From assembly GCA_013285705.1 (NCBI GenBank), contig JABDHA010000019.1, forward strand, positions 5,006-53,137: DNA of 48,132 nucleotides, written 5' to 3'. A program made the translations under genes and the position numbers. Shown here one piece after another: positions 7,511 through 16,068 of the stretch; the stretch's first letter is position 1; each line of letters starts with the position of its first letter. The notes below the pieces were generated by a model that was given only the letters and a program-made list of their open reading frames with translations, did no database searches and was not told where the DNA came from. The stretch is from Acidobacteriota bacterium. GTDB taxonomy: Bacteria; Acidobacteriota; Terriglobia; Terriglobales; Acidobacteriaceae.

Positions 7511-10500
7511 TTAGTAAGTCAGCTTGAGACCAAACTGAATGATGCGCGGCTGGAAGGTGCTGGTGACCTGGCCGTTGCTGCTGGGAGTGCCGCCCGTGAT
7601 TGCGCCGACAGGAGTGTTGGCTCCCGGGGTAAGGGTCGCGTTCGTCGTGCCGAGCGTTCCACCCAGGCCGCCGCTTGGCAGGTAGTAGTTGGTGTGGTTG
7701 AAGAGGTTGTAAAACTCCGAACGGAATTCAAGCTTCATGCGCTCGACCGGCAGGTTGAATTTTTTGTTCAACGCAAGATCGGTCTCGTAGAAGGCTGGGG
7801 TCCGTCCGGGGTTACGGGACAGATTGCCGAAGGGGCTGAGCAGGTTTCCGGCCGCGTCTTTGGTAGGCGGCAGAACGAACGCAGCATAGTTGATGTACTG
7901 AATGTATCCGGTGCCGGGAAGCTGTGATTTTTTAATCAGCGGCTGGCCCGGTACACGGTCTGGACGGTAAAGGTTGGCGCCGCGATAGCTGGCCGTGATC
8001 TGCTGCGAGACCTGGTTGGACGCGCTGGGCGAATAGGTGATGTTGAAGGGAGTGCCCGCCTGCATGGTGTTGATCCCGCTCACCTGCCAGCCGCCGATAA
8101 CCGCATCCATGAATCCGTTGGTGCTGGAAAGATACGAGCGGCCACGGCCGAAGGGCAGGTCATAGACGAGGCTGGTGACGTTCGCGATGGGCAGATTGTA
8201 GTCTGACTGAGAATAGTCGGCTGCGGGGTTGTTGCCATCCTGCGGCGAGGGCGTGTTGCCTTCGAGCGAGGCGCTGGCGTTGTCGAGCGAGTGCTGCCAG
8301 GTGAAGGAGTTCAGCAGCGTCAATCCACCGACGAAGCGCTGCTCATACCGGGCCTGCAACGAATCAAAGTGCGAATAGAATTCGTTCACGGCCGCGGTGA
8401 TATCCGAAGGCCAGTTGGCATAGGGACGTGCAAAGCCGGCCTGCGGGTCCTTCTGGTTGCCGTTCAGGAAGCCCTGCAGCCTGACGCCGTGATTTCCCAC
8501 GTAGGCAACGTCGAAGACGATGTTCTTCGCCAGCTGACGCTGCACGCTCAGGAAGTAGCTTTCGACGTAGCTGTCCTTGGTGTTCCTGGGAATCCAGGTG
8601 ATATTGTCGGTCGCCTTGTTGAAGACAGTCAGCGAGGAGGGGAAACCGCGATCGATGGTGACAAAGCAGTTCGTAGCGGGCGCGCCTACGGGGCATTGGC
8701 TGGTAGGCGATGGCGCTACCGCCTGCGAGCCAACCGAAGCAAACTGCGCCTGCGGCGCGTTGATGCCAAGAATGTCGCCGGAGCCGGCGCGCGTGTAGTG
8801 GACGTAGCTAAGACCGAAGCCACCGTGGATGACCGTCTTATCATCCGGCGAATATGCGAAGCCGATACGTGGCCCGAAGTCGGTGAAGTCGGGATTGACC
8901 AGCGTGCTGCCGTAAACTCCGCCGGCCTTGACTGGCGTAATTCCGTTGCCTGCAACGGCGCCGGGAGTGATGGTGAGCACGGTCTGCGAGATGGGATCGA
9001 AGTTCGAGATGTTGTTGTGCTGCTCTGAATAGGGCGAGCCGTATTCCCAGCGCATGCCGTAGTTAAACGTGAATTTGGAAGTCACCTTCCAGTCATCCTG
9101 CGCATAGATGTTGTCCATCGACGAGCGAAGATGCGTGACGTAATAGTTGGCCAGAGCATAGGAGTTTGGCAGGCCGAAGAGGAAGTCTGCCCAGTAGTTG
9201 TCGGCCACGGGAGAGTTGCCGGTGTTTGTATAGTCTGAGCTGAAGCCGAACGAACCATAGAGTGGATTGTTGTCGTTGACGGCCATCCAGATGTGCTCGT
9301 ACTCGTAGCCGAACTTCATCGAATGCTGGCCCTTCACCCAGGTGAAGTTGACTTTGGGATCGAGCAAGGCTGGGTCCTGCCACTGCGGGTTGGTGCTCTG
9401 GCGACCGAAGGCGCTGAAGTTGGTGATGCCGATGGAAGGCAGACCGCCGGCGACGATTGGATTGGAGGGCAGGCCGGGAATGGTGATGGAGTTGTTGCCG
9501 ATGGAGAGCGTGAACTTGCCGGCCTTGGTGCGCGAGAGGCCGACGCGGGCGTCCAGAACTTTATTCGAGCCGAAGAGATGTGTGTTGCCCAGCGCTACCT
9601 GCTGGTCTAGAACCCGGATCGTGCCGTTCGTCTGGCCGTCGAGAGGCAGCGGGATTGCGGGATAGTTGACACCGGTCTCCTTGCGATCGCTGACGCGCAG
9701 GAACCAGGAGCTGGCGGCATTCTGCTGCCAGTCAAGGCGCAAGTCGCCCTTATCGGAATTGTCGGTGAACGGAACCAGCAGCGCGTAGTCGTTGGAGGCA
9801 AGTCCAGTCGTCGGCGATCCCGCAAGGGGAAGCGGGATTTGCCGGAAGAAGTTGACCACCTGTAGCGAGGTTGGATTGAAGGCTCCATCCGGAATCTGTT
9901 GGCCTGCTGCATAGGTCTGTCCGGTGATGGGGTTCTTGACAGGAACGACGAGCTTGCCGTTCAACTCGTTCTGCGTGGGCAGCGTAAAGACGCCCAAAGG
10001 CTTCAGCGTCTGGCGGAATCCTTCGTAATCGAGAAAGAAGAACAGCTTGTTCTTGAGGATTGGGCCACCGAAATTCATACCGAACTGGTTGCGGTTGAAG
10101 GTGGGCTTCTGAAATGGGACCGGGCCGAGCGTGCCGGTGAGCGTGGGCTTGAAGAAGCCGGCCGCATTCAGGTCCGTATTGCGAATGAACTCATACAACG
10201 CCGCATGATAGTCGTTTGTTCCGGCCTGCGAGGCCACGTTGATCGTTGCACCCGATGACCGTCCATATTCGGCGTTCTCGTTGTTGGTGACGATCTGCCA
10301 CTGCGAGACGGAATCGGGCGGAATGGCGATGATCTGGTTGTCGAAGCCCTGGTTGCTCTCGCCGTAGGCGTTGTTGTCCATGCCGTCGAGGAGGAAATTA
10401 TTGAACATGCTGCGCTGGCCGTTGATGTTGTAGGCGCCGGCGCGTACAAGGCTGTTGACGGAGCTGGTCGTAGCCGCAGTCGGCGCCTGACGCGATCCGG

Positions 10501-10993
10501 TGACCAGGGCCAGGAGATCAGAATAGTTGCGGCTTACCAGAGGCAGAGATGCGCTCTGATATTGCGTGATGATCTGGCCGCGCTGGCTCGACTCGGTCTC
10601 GAGCTGCAGCTGAACATTGTTCACTTCAACCGTCTCTTGCGCCTGACCGATTTGCAAAGTAAGGTCAATGCGCTGGCGACTGCCGACCGATAACGTGATA
10701 TTGTCAGCTACTGCAGTGGTAAAGCCCGGCATGGACGCCGTTACGCGATAGACGCCGACACGCAGGGACGGGATCTCCCAGTTGCCATTGCCATCTGCGG
10801 TCACTTGATTTTCGATTCCTGTAGCGGTATTGGTTACGGTTACAGATGCCCCGGCGACGCTAGCGCCGCTTGCGTCGTGAATGGTTCCTACCACGCTCCC
10901 GTTTTCAAATTGGGCACTGGCGAAAGTAGAAAATAAACACAGACTGAGGCAAACGTAAAAAATACGCAGAACTGCTCTCTTATTTGGATGCAT
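7511..10993 (-). CDS. Oar-like TonB-dependent receptor with carboxypeptidase-regulatory-like domain
   Basis: About 1160 residues. A signal peptide ends at ASAQ, followed by a carboxypeptidase-regulatory-like beta-sandwich (from GSVVGTIHDASGASVAGASV, about residues 30-110). Then comes a plug-like domain (RGQIITQYQSASLPLVSRNY, then NNFLLDGMDNNAYGE) and a long outer-membrane beta barrel ending in FGLKLTY with a terminal aromatic residue. This architecture is expanded in Acidobacteriota and resembles the Oar proteins of myxobacteria. Substrates are mostly unknown, with glycan or peptide uptake or adhesion usually proposed. The ATG at 10993 starts MHPNKRAVLRIFYVCLSL; a TTG at 11017 would add eight residues. 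The gene is divergent from the response-regulator gene 265 bases away, and a strong terminator follows it. Confidence 0.9.
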   Translation of the reverse strand: MHPNKRAVLRIFYVCLSLCLFSTFASAQFENGSVVGTIHDASGASVAGASVTVTNTATGIENQVTADGNGNWEIPSLRVGVYRVTASMPGFTTAVADNITLSVGSRQRIDLTLQIGQAQETVEVNNVQLQLETESSQRGQIITQYQSASLPLVSRNYSDLLALVTGSRQAPTAATTSSVNSLVRAGAYNINGQRSMFNNFLLDGMDNNAYGESNQGFDNQIIAIPPDSVSQWQIVTNNENAEYGRSSGATINVASQAGTNDYHAALYEFIRNTDLNAAGFFKPTLTGTLGPVPFQKPTFNRNQFGMNFGGPILKNKLFFFLDYEGFRQTLKPLGVFTLPTQNELNGKLVVPVKNPITGQTYAAGQQIPDGAFNPTSLQVVNFFRQIPLPLAGSPTTGLASNDYALLVPFTDNSDKGDLRLDWQQNAASSWFLRVSDRKETGVNYPAIPLPLDGQTNGTIRVLDQQVALGNTHLFGSNKVLDARVGLSRTKAGKFTLSIGNNSITIPGLPSNPIVAGGLPSIGITNFSAFGRQSTNPQWQDPALLDPKVNFTWVKGQHSMKFGYEYEHIWMAVNDNNPLYGSFGFSSDYTNTGNSPVADNYWADFLFGLPNSYALANYYVTHLRSSMDNIYAQDDWKVTSKFTFNYGMRWEYGSPYSEQHNNISNFDPISQTVLTITPGAVAGNGITPVKAGGVYGSTLVNPDFTDFGPRIGFAYSPDDKTVIHGGFGLSYVHYTRAGSGDILGINAPQAQFASVGSQAVAPSPTSQCPVGAPATNCFVTIDRGFPSSLTVFNKATDNITWIPRNTKDSYVESYFLSVQRQLAKNIVFDVAYVGNHGVRLQGFLNGNQKDPQAGFARPYANWPSDITAAVNEFYSHFDSLQARYEQRFVGGLTLLNSFTWQHSLDNASASLEGNTPSPQDGNNPAADYSQSDYNLPIANVTSLVYDLPFGRGRSYLSSTNGFMDAVIGGWQVSGINTMQAGTPFNITYSPSASNQVSQQITASYRGANLYRPDRVPGQPLIKKSQLPGTGYIQYINYAAFVLPPTKDAAGNLLSPFGNLSRNPGRTPAFYETDLALNKKFNLPVERMKLEFRSEFYNLFNHTNYYLPSGGLGGTLGTTNATLTPGANTPVGAITGGTPSSNGQVTSTFQPRIIQFGLKLTY

Positions 10994-11173
10994 TACTAGA
11001 AGGTAACGACGGAACAAGAATAGTACTTGAAACTTTCATGAATGGGAGATGAAACTCATAGAGGCGGTTTGATTTGCTCCGACTGAATCCCGGATCCATC
11101 GGGAGGTATTCAGACGCTATTATTCGCTGTATAAATTTCGTGCGCTGTACATAACGTTAAGCTACGACAACTG

Positions 11174-11205
11174 CAGCTCCCCCGGTGCGCTACGGCAGGG
11201 ATGAC
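11174..11205 (+). repeat. Possible degenerate copy of the dispersed intergenic repeat
   Basis: CAGCTCC, then GCGCTACGGCAGGGATGAC, keeps the two ends and the CGCTACG centre of the repeat at 846 and 5607 but has extra bases. It lies between the divergent receptor and response-regulator genes. The remainder of that 265-base gap shows no confident promoter or operator. Confidence 0.35.
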
Positions 11206-11258
11206 AATTTCATGAAACGTATTCCCAGGACGCCACACTAGCAGAAGAGAGCAACCCG

Positions 11259-11975
11259 ATGAGAACAGCGAAACACGAGCACACGGCGACCCTTGGACGA
11301 GGCACCACGTTGCCGATCCGCATTCTGCTCGCGGACCAGCATCCCGTCATACGCATTGGTGTCGAAAACATGCTGCAAGACGCAGAGGGCATCGAAGTCG
11401 TCGGAGAGGCGGGAGACGGCGACGAAACCATTACGAAGACACACGCACTCCATCCGGATATTCTTTTGCTCGATCTAAACATCCCGAAGATGCCGGACGA
11501 GGAAGCGATGCGCGCGCTCGTGAGTCGTTCGCCTGAAACCAGGCTCATCCTGCTGACAAGTACTGCCTCCAATGAGGAGGCCCTTGCGGCCCTGCAACTC
11601 GAGGCGCGCGGAATCCTGGCGAAAGATGCCCTCACCGATCATCTGATTCCAGCCATTCGCGTGGTTTCCTCTGGCCACTACTGGATTTGGCACCGACGGG
11701 CCACCAGCCTTGTGGACACGCTCCGCACTCTGGCGCAGAGCATACCGGCGGCGCCACCCCAGAACAAATCCTATGGCCTGACGCCACGCGAACTGGAAGT
11801 TGTCGGTTGCATCGTTGCCGGTTGCAGCAATCGCGATATCGCACAGCAGTTTCAGCTGAGCGAAGAGACTGTGAAAAGACACCTCTCCAATATTTTCGAG
11901 AAAACCGGTGTCTCTACCCGGCTCGAACTTGCTTTATTTGCAATCGAACGCCAATTGGTTGCCCCGCGTTCGTAA
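11259..11975 (+). CDS. NarL/FixJ-family response regulator
   Basis: 238 residues. The receiver domain spans about residues 20-140: acidic pocket near Asp26, phosphoacceptor Asp72 in DILLLDLN, Thr100 in the LLTST strand and Lys122 in ILAKD. A LuxR-type helix-turn-helix follows at about 172-235 (LTPRELEVVGCIVAGCSNRD, then SEETVKRHLSNIFEKTGVST). It is therefore a phosphorylation-controlled transcription factor. No histidine kinase lies beside it; the nearest is at 20862-22748 and is not obviously its partner. It is followed on the same strand by the DUF4398 gene, 152 bases later. A broken copy of its last codons lies at 13209-13295, between the two DUF4398 genes. The start ATG is preceded only by a weak purine-rich stretch. 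Confidence 0.92.
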   Translation: MRTAKHEHTATLGRGTTLPIRILLADQHPVIRIGVENMLQDAEGIEVVGEAGDGDETITKTHALHPDILLLDLNIPKMPDEEAMRALVSRSPETRLILLTSTASNEEALAALQLEARGILAKDALTDHLIPAIRVVSSGHYWIWHRRATSLVDTLRTLAQSIPAAPPQNKSYGLTPRELEVVGCIVAGCSNRDIAQQFQLSEETVKRHLSNIFEKTGVSTRLELALFAIERQLVAPRS

Positions 11976-12111
11976 GTTTTCCTTTTGATACAACTGACTT
12001 CGGATCGAGCACCAGACTACCTTTGTTTTTTCAGAGGCATCTACTCATATGCGGCAAACATGGGCGCGGCTTTTCCGCTCCAGTGTTTGCCTTTTTCGCT
12101 TCTTTGGCAGC

Positions 12112-12118
12112 AGAGGAG
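12112..12118 (+). promoter_or_regulatory. Shine-Dalgarno site selecting the ATG at 12128
   Basis: AGAGGAG lies nine bases before the ATG that starts a signal peptide. It rules out the much longer upstream reading frame, which would overlap the response-regulator gene. Confidence 0.7.
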
Positions 12119-12127
12119 TCAATCGAT

Positions 12128-13111
12128 ATGAGACGAAATCAGTTACTTGTTGTATTGGTAAGTGCGATATGCAGCGTGGCAGCGGCACAGGAAATGAATC
12201 CTACGGCTACGGATAAGTGGCCGCAGAACCAACAGCAACAGCCGCAGCCGGAAATGCGCGATGGCGTGCCGGTGTACAAGATTCAGGTAGTGGGCCGGGA
12301 CATTTCGGCGATCAACTATTTGCATCGTGGCGGTCCCACCAAGGTCGGGCTTCAAGGTACAAGCCTATTGCCGAACGCAAGCGGTTCGGCAACGGTTGAG
12401 AGCCGCCGGGGACGCATGGTCATCGATGCCAAGTTTAAAGGCCTGCCGCCCGCAAACAGCTTTGGCGTTGAGTACCTCACCTATGTTTTGTGGGCCATTA
12501 CCCCGGAAGGCCGCCCAATCAATCTTGGAGAAATATTGCCCGACGGCACAAAGAGCGCTATCACTGTCACGGCCGACCTGCAGTCTTTCGGGCTCATTAT
12601 GACAGCGGAGCCATATTATGCCGTTACCATGCCGAGCGATCTGGTAGTCCTGCAGAACTTTGTTTTGCAGGATAAGACGCAGGGTTCCATTGACCAGATC
12701 AACGCGCACTATTCGTTGCTGCCGCGAGGCGCGTATGGAACGACGTCAGGCGAGCACACAACACGCGAGGTCATTACGCGCAACGACGCATCACCGCTGG
12801 AGCTGTACGAAGCCATTAATGCAGTGCAGATTGCCGAAGCGGAAGGCGCAGGAAAATATGCCAATGACACCCTGGCAACTGCGAAACTGCAGCTGCACGA
12901 TGCGCAGAATCTGGATAGCCATGAGAGCCAGCGTAAACAGGAGATCAGCAATGCACGCGCTGCCGTACAGACTGCCGAAGATGCGCGCCTCATGACCGTC
13001 CGCAAGAAAAAGATGCAGGATGTAGCCGCGCAGTCCAGCGCTATGACCAATCAGAATACCGTGCCCGCATCGGCGATTAGCCCTGCAAGCCCGAATCCGC
13101 CTCAACAATAA
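12128..13111 (+). CDS. DUF4398-type exported protein, short paralogue without OmpA domain
   Basis: 327 residues. The signal peptide MRRNQLLVVLVSAICSVAAA is followed by QEMNPTAT, a short glutamine-rich stretch, a conserved beta-rich domain of about 170 residues (VPVYKIQVVGRDISAINYLH, then GSATVESRRGRMVIDAKFKG) and a helical DUF4398-like segment (AINAVQIAEAEGAGKYAND). It is closely similar along this whole length to the next gene, which also carries a coiled coil and an OmpA-like domain. Here the protein stops soon after the helical part but shares the same last residues (NPPQQ versus NPPEQ), which suggests an internal deletion. The start is fixed by GAGGAG about nine bases upstream; the frame is open further upstream (to 11687), but that part overlaps the regulator gene. 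Probably periplasmic; the function is not established. Confidence 0.8.
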   Translation: MRRNQLLVVLVSAICSVAAAQEMNPTATDKWPQNQQQQPQPEMRDGVPVYKIQVVGRDISAINYLHRGGPTKVGLQGTSLLPNASGSATVESRRGRMVIDAKFKGLPPANSFGVEYLTYVLWAITPEGRPINLGEILPDGTKSAITVTADLQSFGLIMTAEPYYAVTMPSDLVVLQNFVLQDKTQGSIDQINAHYSLLPRGAYGTTSGEHTTREVITRNDASPLELYEAINAVQIAEAEGAGKYANDTLATAKLQLHDAQNLDSHESQRKQEISNARAAVQTAEDARLMTVRKKKMQDVAAQSSAMTNQNTVPASAISPASPNPPQQ

Positions 13112-13129
13112 CTGATTTCTCTGCATCGG

Positions 13130-13164
13130 GAGGCTGCTCGTGGATAAGAGCAGCCTCTTTTTCT
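13130..13164 (+). terminator. Rho-independent terminator after the short DUF4398 gene
   Basis: A perfect 10-bp stem (13130-13139 GAGGCTGCTC with 13148-13157 GAGCAGCCTC), an 8-base loop, then TTTTTCTT. It resembles the terminator after the second paralogue (both contain GGCTGC/GCAGCC), consistent with the terminator having been duplicated with the gene. Confidence 0.9.
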
Positions 13165-13208
13165 TGCGCCAGGTTTACTCGAATTCACAGTCCCCTGCGT
13201 AGACTTGC

Positions 13209-13295
13209 GAATATTTTCGAGAAAACTAGTGCGTCTACGCGCCTCGAAGTTGCTTTATTTGCAACGAACGTCGATTGGTTGCCTCTCCTTCATAA
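13209..13295 (+). pseudogene. Fossil 3' end of the NarL/FixJ response-regulator gene
   Basis: This stretch matches the last 29 or so codons of the response-regulator gene (about 11889-11975), with roughly 65 of 76 bases identical by eye over the best part. It includes AATATTTTCGAGAAAAC, TTGCTTTATTTGCAA and ATTGGTTGCC, and the stop codon position is kept (TAA at 13293-13295). One base is missing relative to the intact gene (GCAACGAACG versus GCAATCGAACG), so the frame is broken, and nothing upstream of the helix-turn-helix end remains. Weaker similarity continues past the stop toward the next gene. It lies in the 341-base gap between the two DUF4398 paralogues and marks a tandem duplication that included the regulator's end. 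Confidence 0.85.
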
Positions 13296-13452
13296 ATTCC
13301 GCTGACTATATTTTTCGCAGCGACCGCTCCACCGGGCTACCTGCGCTGTCACTACCGCATCCATTGCTGCAGTGGTGATAGCGCTCTGCGCGTCGCTGAC
13401 CTTCCATTTGTCTTCTTTGAGTAGTGCCTTCAGCAAGGAGCTTGAAACCAAT

Positions 13453-15063
13453 ATGAACAATATGAAACAGAGTTTGTTACTTATTTTTTTTGCATCTGCA
13501 TTGTGTGGCACAGCCTGTGCTCAGGAAATGAATCCTACGGCTACAAATAAATGGCCTCAGGATCAGCAACAACAACAGCAGCAAACACCTCAGGCAGAGA
13601 TGCGGGATGGCGTTCCTGTCTATAAAGTGCAGGTGGTCGGACGCGACATTCCAGCGGTCAATTACTTCCATCGTAGTGGCAATACGAAGATTGGATTCGA
13701 GGGCACCAGCCTGCTGCCCGAAGCGAAGGGCTCAGCCACCGTAGAGAGCCGGCGCGGCCGGCTTGTGATTAATGCGAAATTTGAAGGCCTTCGCCCGGCA
13801 AATAGTTTTGGTGTAGAGTACCTGACCTACGTGCTGTGGGCGATTACGCCTGAGGGTCGCCCGAGCAACCTTGGCGAGATCCTGCCACAAGGATCCAAAA
13901 ACGAAATTGAAGTGACGACGCCACTGCAGGCTTTCGGCCTGGTCGTGACGGCGGAGCCGTACTATGCAGTCACCATGCCAAGCGATATCGTCGTGATGCA
14001 GAATGTTGTTCTGAACGACAAAACGCAGGGCATCATCGAACAGGTAAACGCGCACTACTCCCTGTTACCGCGTGGTGCTTATACGCAGACTGCCGGACAG
14101 CATGCGGTGCTGCATCCCATCACGCGTAATGAAGCTTCGCCGCTCGAACTGTATCAGGCGATCAACGCCGTGCAAATTGCGGAAGCGGCCGGAGCTGCGC
14201 AGTACGCCCCCGATACTTTAGCGACCGCGAAGCAAAATCTGCAGAATGCACAGGACTTTGACGATCACAAGAGCAAGCGCAAGGAAGAAATTACTTATGC
14301 TCGCGCAGCTGTCCAGACAGCAGAAGATGCGCGCATCATGAGCATCCGCAAGAAGCGCGCCGAAGATGAAGCCAACACCAAGCAGCAGGCTCAGGACTCA
14401 CAACTTGCAGCCGCGCAGTCGCAAGCCGCAGCCGAGCAGGAGGCAGCGGAACGTGCGCGAGCCGACGCCCGCGCGGCGGAAGCGGAAGCACAGGCTGCCC
14501 ACGCTCATCAGCAGACGGTGCAAGCAAACGACCAGACGGAGCAGATGCGCGAGCGCCTGAAAGCCCAGCTGAACCAGGTTCTGGCCACGAAGGAAACGGC
14601 TCGCGGCTTGATCGTCAATATGTCCGACGTACTCTTCGACTTCAATAAATACACGTTGAAACCGGACGCGAGAGAGAAGCTGGCGAAAGTGTCCGGCATT
14701 CTGCTTGCCTACCCTGGCCTCACGATGCAGGTAGAAGGCTACACGGACAACATCGGTTCCGACGACTACAACCAGAAGCTTTCTGAGCAGCGCGCCGGTG
14801 CGGTCAGCGATTACCTGGTAACGCAAGGCGTCGCACAGCCGAATATCAGTGCAACCGGTTATGGGAAGAACGATCCGGTGGCCGATAACTCCACGAACGA
14901 CGGCCGCGCGCAAAACCGCCGTGTGCAGCTCGTCGTCTCCGGCAACTCGATCGGCGTGCAGGAAAAAGCGCCTGGGGCTGGTGGCGAAGCTGCTGCGCCT
15001 ATGCCAAACAATCCGTCTGCGCCGCAGAATAATAGCGGGGTCGCGAATCCACCGGAGCAGTAA
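13453..15063 (+). CDS. DUF4398 and OmpA-like domain protein, long paralogue
   Basis: 536 residues. A signal peptide (MNNMKQSLLLIFFASALCGT, then ACAQ) is followed by QEMNPTAT, a seven-glutamine run, the same beta-rich domain as the neighbour, a DUF4398-like helical segment, an Ala/Glu/Gln-rich coiled coil (about 300-390) and a C-terminal OmpA-like peptidoglycan-binding domain (about 395-505). In the last, Asp432 in GYTDNIGS and Arg447 in LSEQRA have the 15-residue spacing of the pair that holds diaminopimelate in OmpA proteins, and NRRVQL closes the domain. It probably tethers an envelope structure to the wall. The ATG at 13453 follows AAGGAG at 13435-13440 with a long, 12-base spacing; ATG 13462 is an alternative. 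It carries its own terminator. Confidence 0.9.
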   Translation: MNNMKQSLLLIFFASALCGTACAQEMNPTATNKWPQDQQQQQQQTPQAEMRDGVPVYKVQVVGRDIPAVNYFHRSGNTKIGFEGTSLLPEAKGSATVESRRGRLVINAKFEGLRPANSFGVEYLTYVLWAITPEGRPSNLGEILPQGSKNEIEVTTPLQAFGLVVTAEPYYAVTMPSDIVVMQNVVLNDKTQGIIEQVNAHYSLLPRGAYTQTAGQHAVLHPITRNEASPLELYQAINAVQIAEAAGAAQYAPDTLATAKQNLQNAQDFDDHKSKRKEEITYARAAVQTAEDARIMSIRKKRAEDEANTKQQAQDSQLAAAQSQAAAEQEAAERARADARAAEAEAQAAHAHQQTVQANDQTEQMRERLKAQLNQVLATKETARGLIVNMSDVLFDFNKYTLKPDAREKLAKVSGILLAYPGLTMQVEGYTDNIGSDDYNQKLSEQRAGAVSDYLVTQGVAQPNISATGYGKNDPVADNSTNDGRAQNRRVQLVVSGNSIGVQEKAPGAGGEAAAPMPNNPSAPQNNSGVANPPEQ

Positions 15064-15085
15064 TACTTGATTTGTTCTCGATGTT

Positions 15086-15116
15086 TAAGGCTGCCCAAAA
15101 GGCAGCCTTAATTTTT
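15086..15116 (+). terminator. Rho-independent terminator after the DUF4398-OmpA gene
   Basis: The stem TAAGGCTGCC/GGCAGCCTTA (15086-15095 with 15101-15110) closes a 5-base loop and is followed by ATTTTT. It lies 23 bases after the stop codon. Confidence 0.9.
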
Positions 15117-15169
15117 GTCCCAGAAAAGCGCCACAATCGAATCCCTACCCTTCATCATCTAATAAACAT

Positions 15170-16054
15170 ATGAAGATCGCGTTTCTCGGCACAGGCCTGA
15201 TGGGCTCAGCAATTGTCCCCTTACTGCTCAAGAGGGGGCACGAACTCACCGTCTGGAATCGGACCAAAGCCCGCGTTGCTCCACTGGTAAAACAAGGAGC
15301 AGTAGCCGCCGACAGCCCCGCAGAAGCCGTGAAACAGAGTGAAGTCGTCTTCAGCATGCTGATGGACGATCAGGGGATGGAAGAGTTGATCTTCGGCAGC
15401 TATGGCGTGATCGAAGCACTGCCGGAAGGCGCCATTCATGTCTCACTCAGTACCATCAGCGTAGAGCTTTCCCAACGACTGACGGTAGAGCACGCAACCC
15501 GCAAGCGGGGCTTCCTTGCCGCTCCTGTCTTTGGGCGGCCGAATATCGCAGCCGAGGGCAGGCTTTGGATCGTGACCGCGGGCAAACAGGATGCGCTCGA
15601 AAAAGTGCAGCCCCTGCTTGCAAGCTTCAGCCGGGGCATTACCGTCGTCGGTGACAAACCATACAAAGCGCATGCGCTGAAGATTGGCGGCAACTTCCTG
15701 ATCACGGCCATGATCGCGTCCTTGAGCGAAGGCTTCGTCTATGCGGAGTCGCAGAGCATCGATCCGGTACTGTACATCGAGGCGGTGAACGCCGCTCTTT
15801 TCCAGTCGCCCTTTTATGCAGCGTATGGAAAGGTCATGCTCCATCCTCCGGAGACGCCGGGCGCTACGATCGCGCTCGGACAAAAAGATATGCGTCTCTT
15901 CCGCGAGGCTGCGGCTGCTACCAATACGCGAACGCCGCTTGCAGATCACTTCCAGGAGCAACTGAATCAAGCGAGCGACGCGGGATTGCGCGACCATGAC
16001 TGGGCTGCCGGCTACTATCAATTCATCCGCAGTATTTCGCACAAGACAACATAA
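15170..16054 (+). CDS. NAD(P)-dependent oxidoreductase, 3-hydroxyisobutyrate dehydrogenase family
   Basis: 294 residues, the usual family length. The Rossmann motif is at the N terminus (MKIAFLGTGLMGSAIVPLLL, with NRT after the second strand, suggesting NADP preference). The all-alpha C-terminal domain carries the conserved lysine region (KAHALKIGGNFLITAM). Family members reduce or oxidise short beta-hydroxy acids or glyoxylate/succinic semialdehyde; the substrate cannot be assigned from sequence alone. The gene is followed 14 bases later on the same strand by a short-chain dehydrogenase, so the two are likely cotranscribed. Confidence 0.9.
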   Translation: MKIAFLGTGLMGSAIVPLLLKRGHELTVWNRTKARVAPLVKQGAVAADSPAEAVKQSEVVFSMLMDDQGMEELIFGSYGVIEALPEGAIHVSLSTISVELSQRLTVEHATRKRGFLAAPVFGRPNIAAEGRLWIVTAGKQDALEKVQPLLASFSRGITVVGDKPYKAHALKIGGNFLITAMIASLSEGFVYAESQSIDPVLYIEAVNAALFQSPFYAAYGKVMLHPPETPGATIALGQKDMRLFREAAAATNTRTPLADHFQEQLNQASDAGLRDHDWAAGYYQFIRSISHKTT

Positions 16055-16068
16055 GTTACGATGTTTGC

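Noticed and set aside
11687-12127. Upstream extension of the short DUF4398 gene
   Set aside because: The frame is open, but it overlaps the response-regulator gene; the ATG at 12128 has a good ribosome-binding site and starts a signal peptide.
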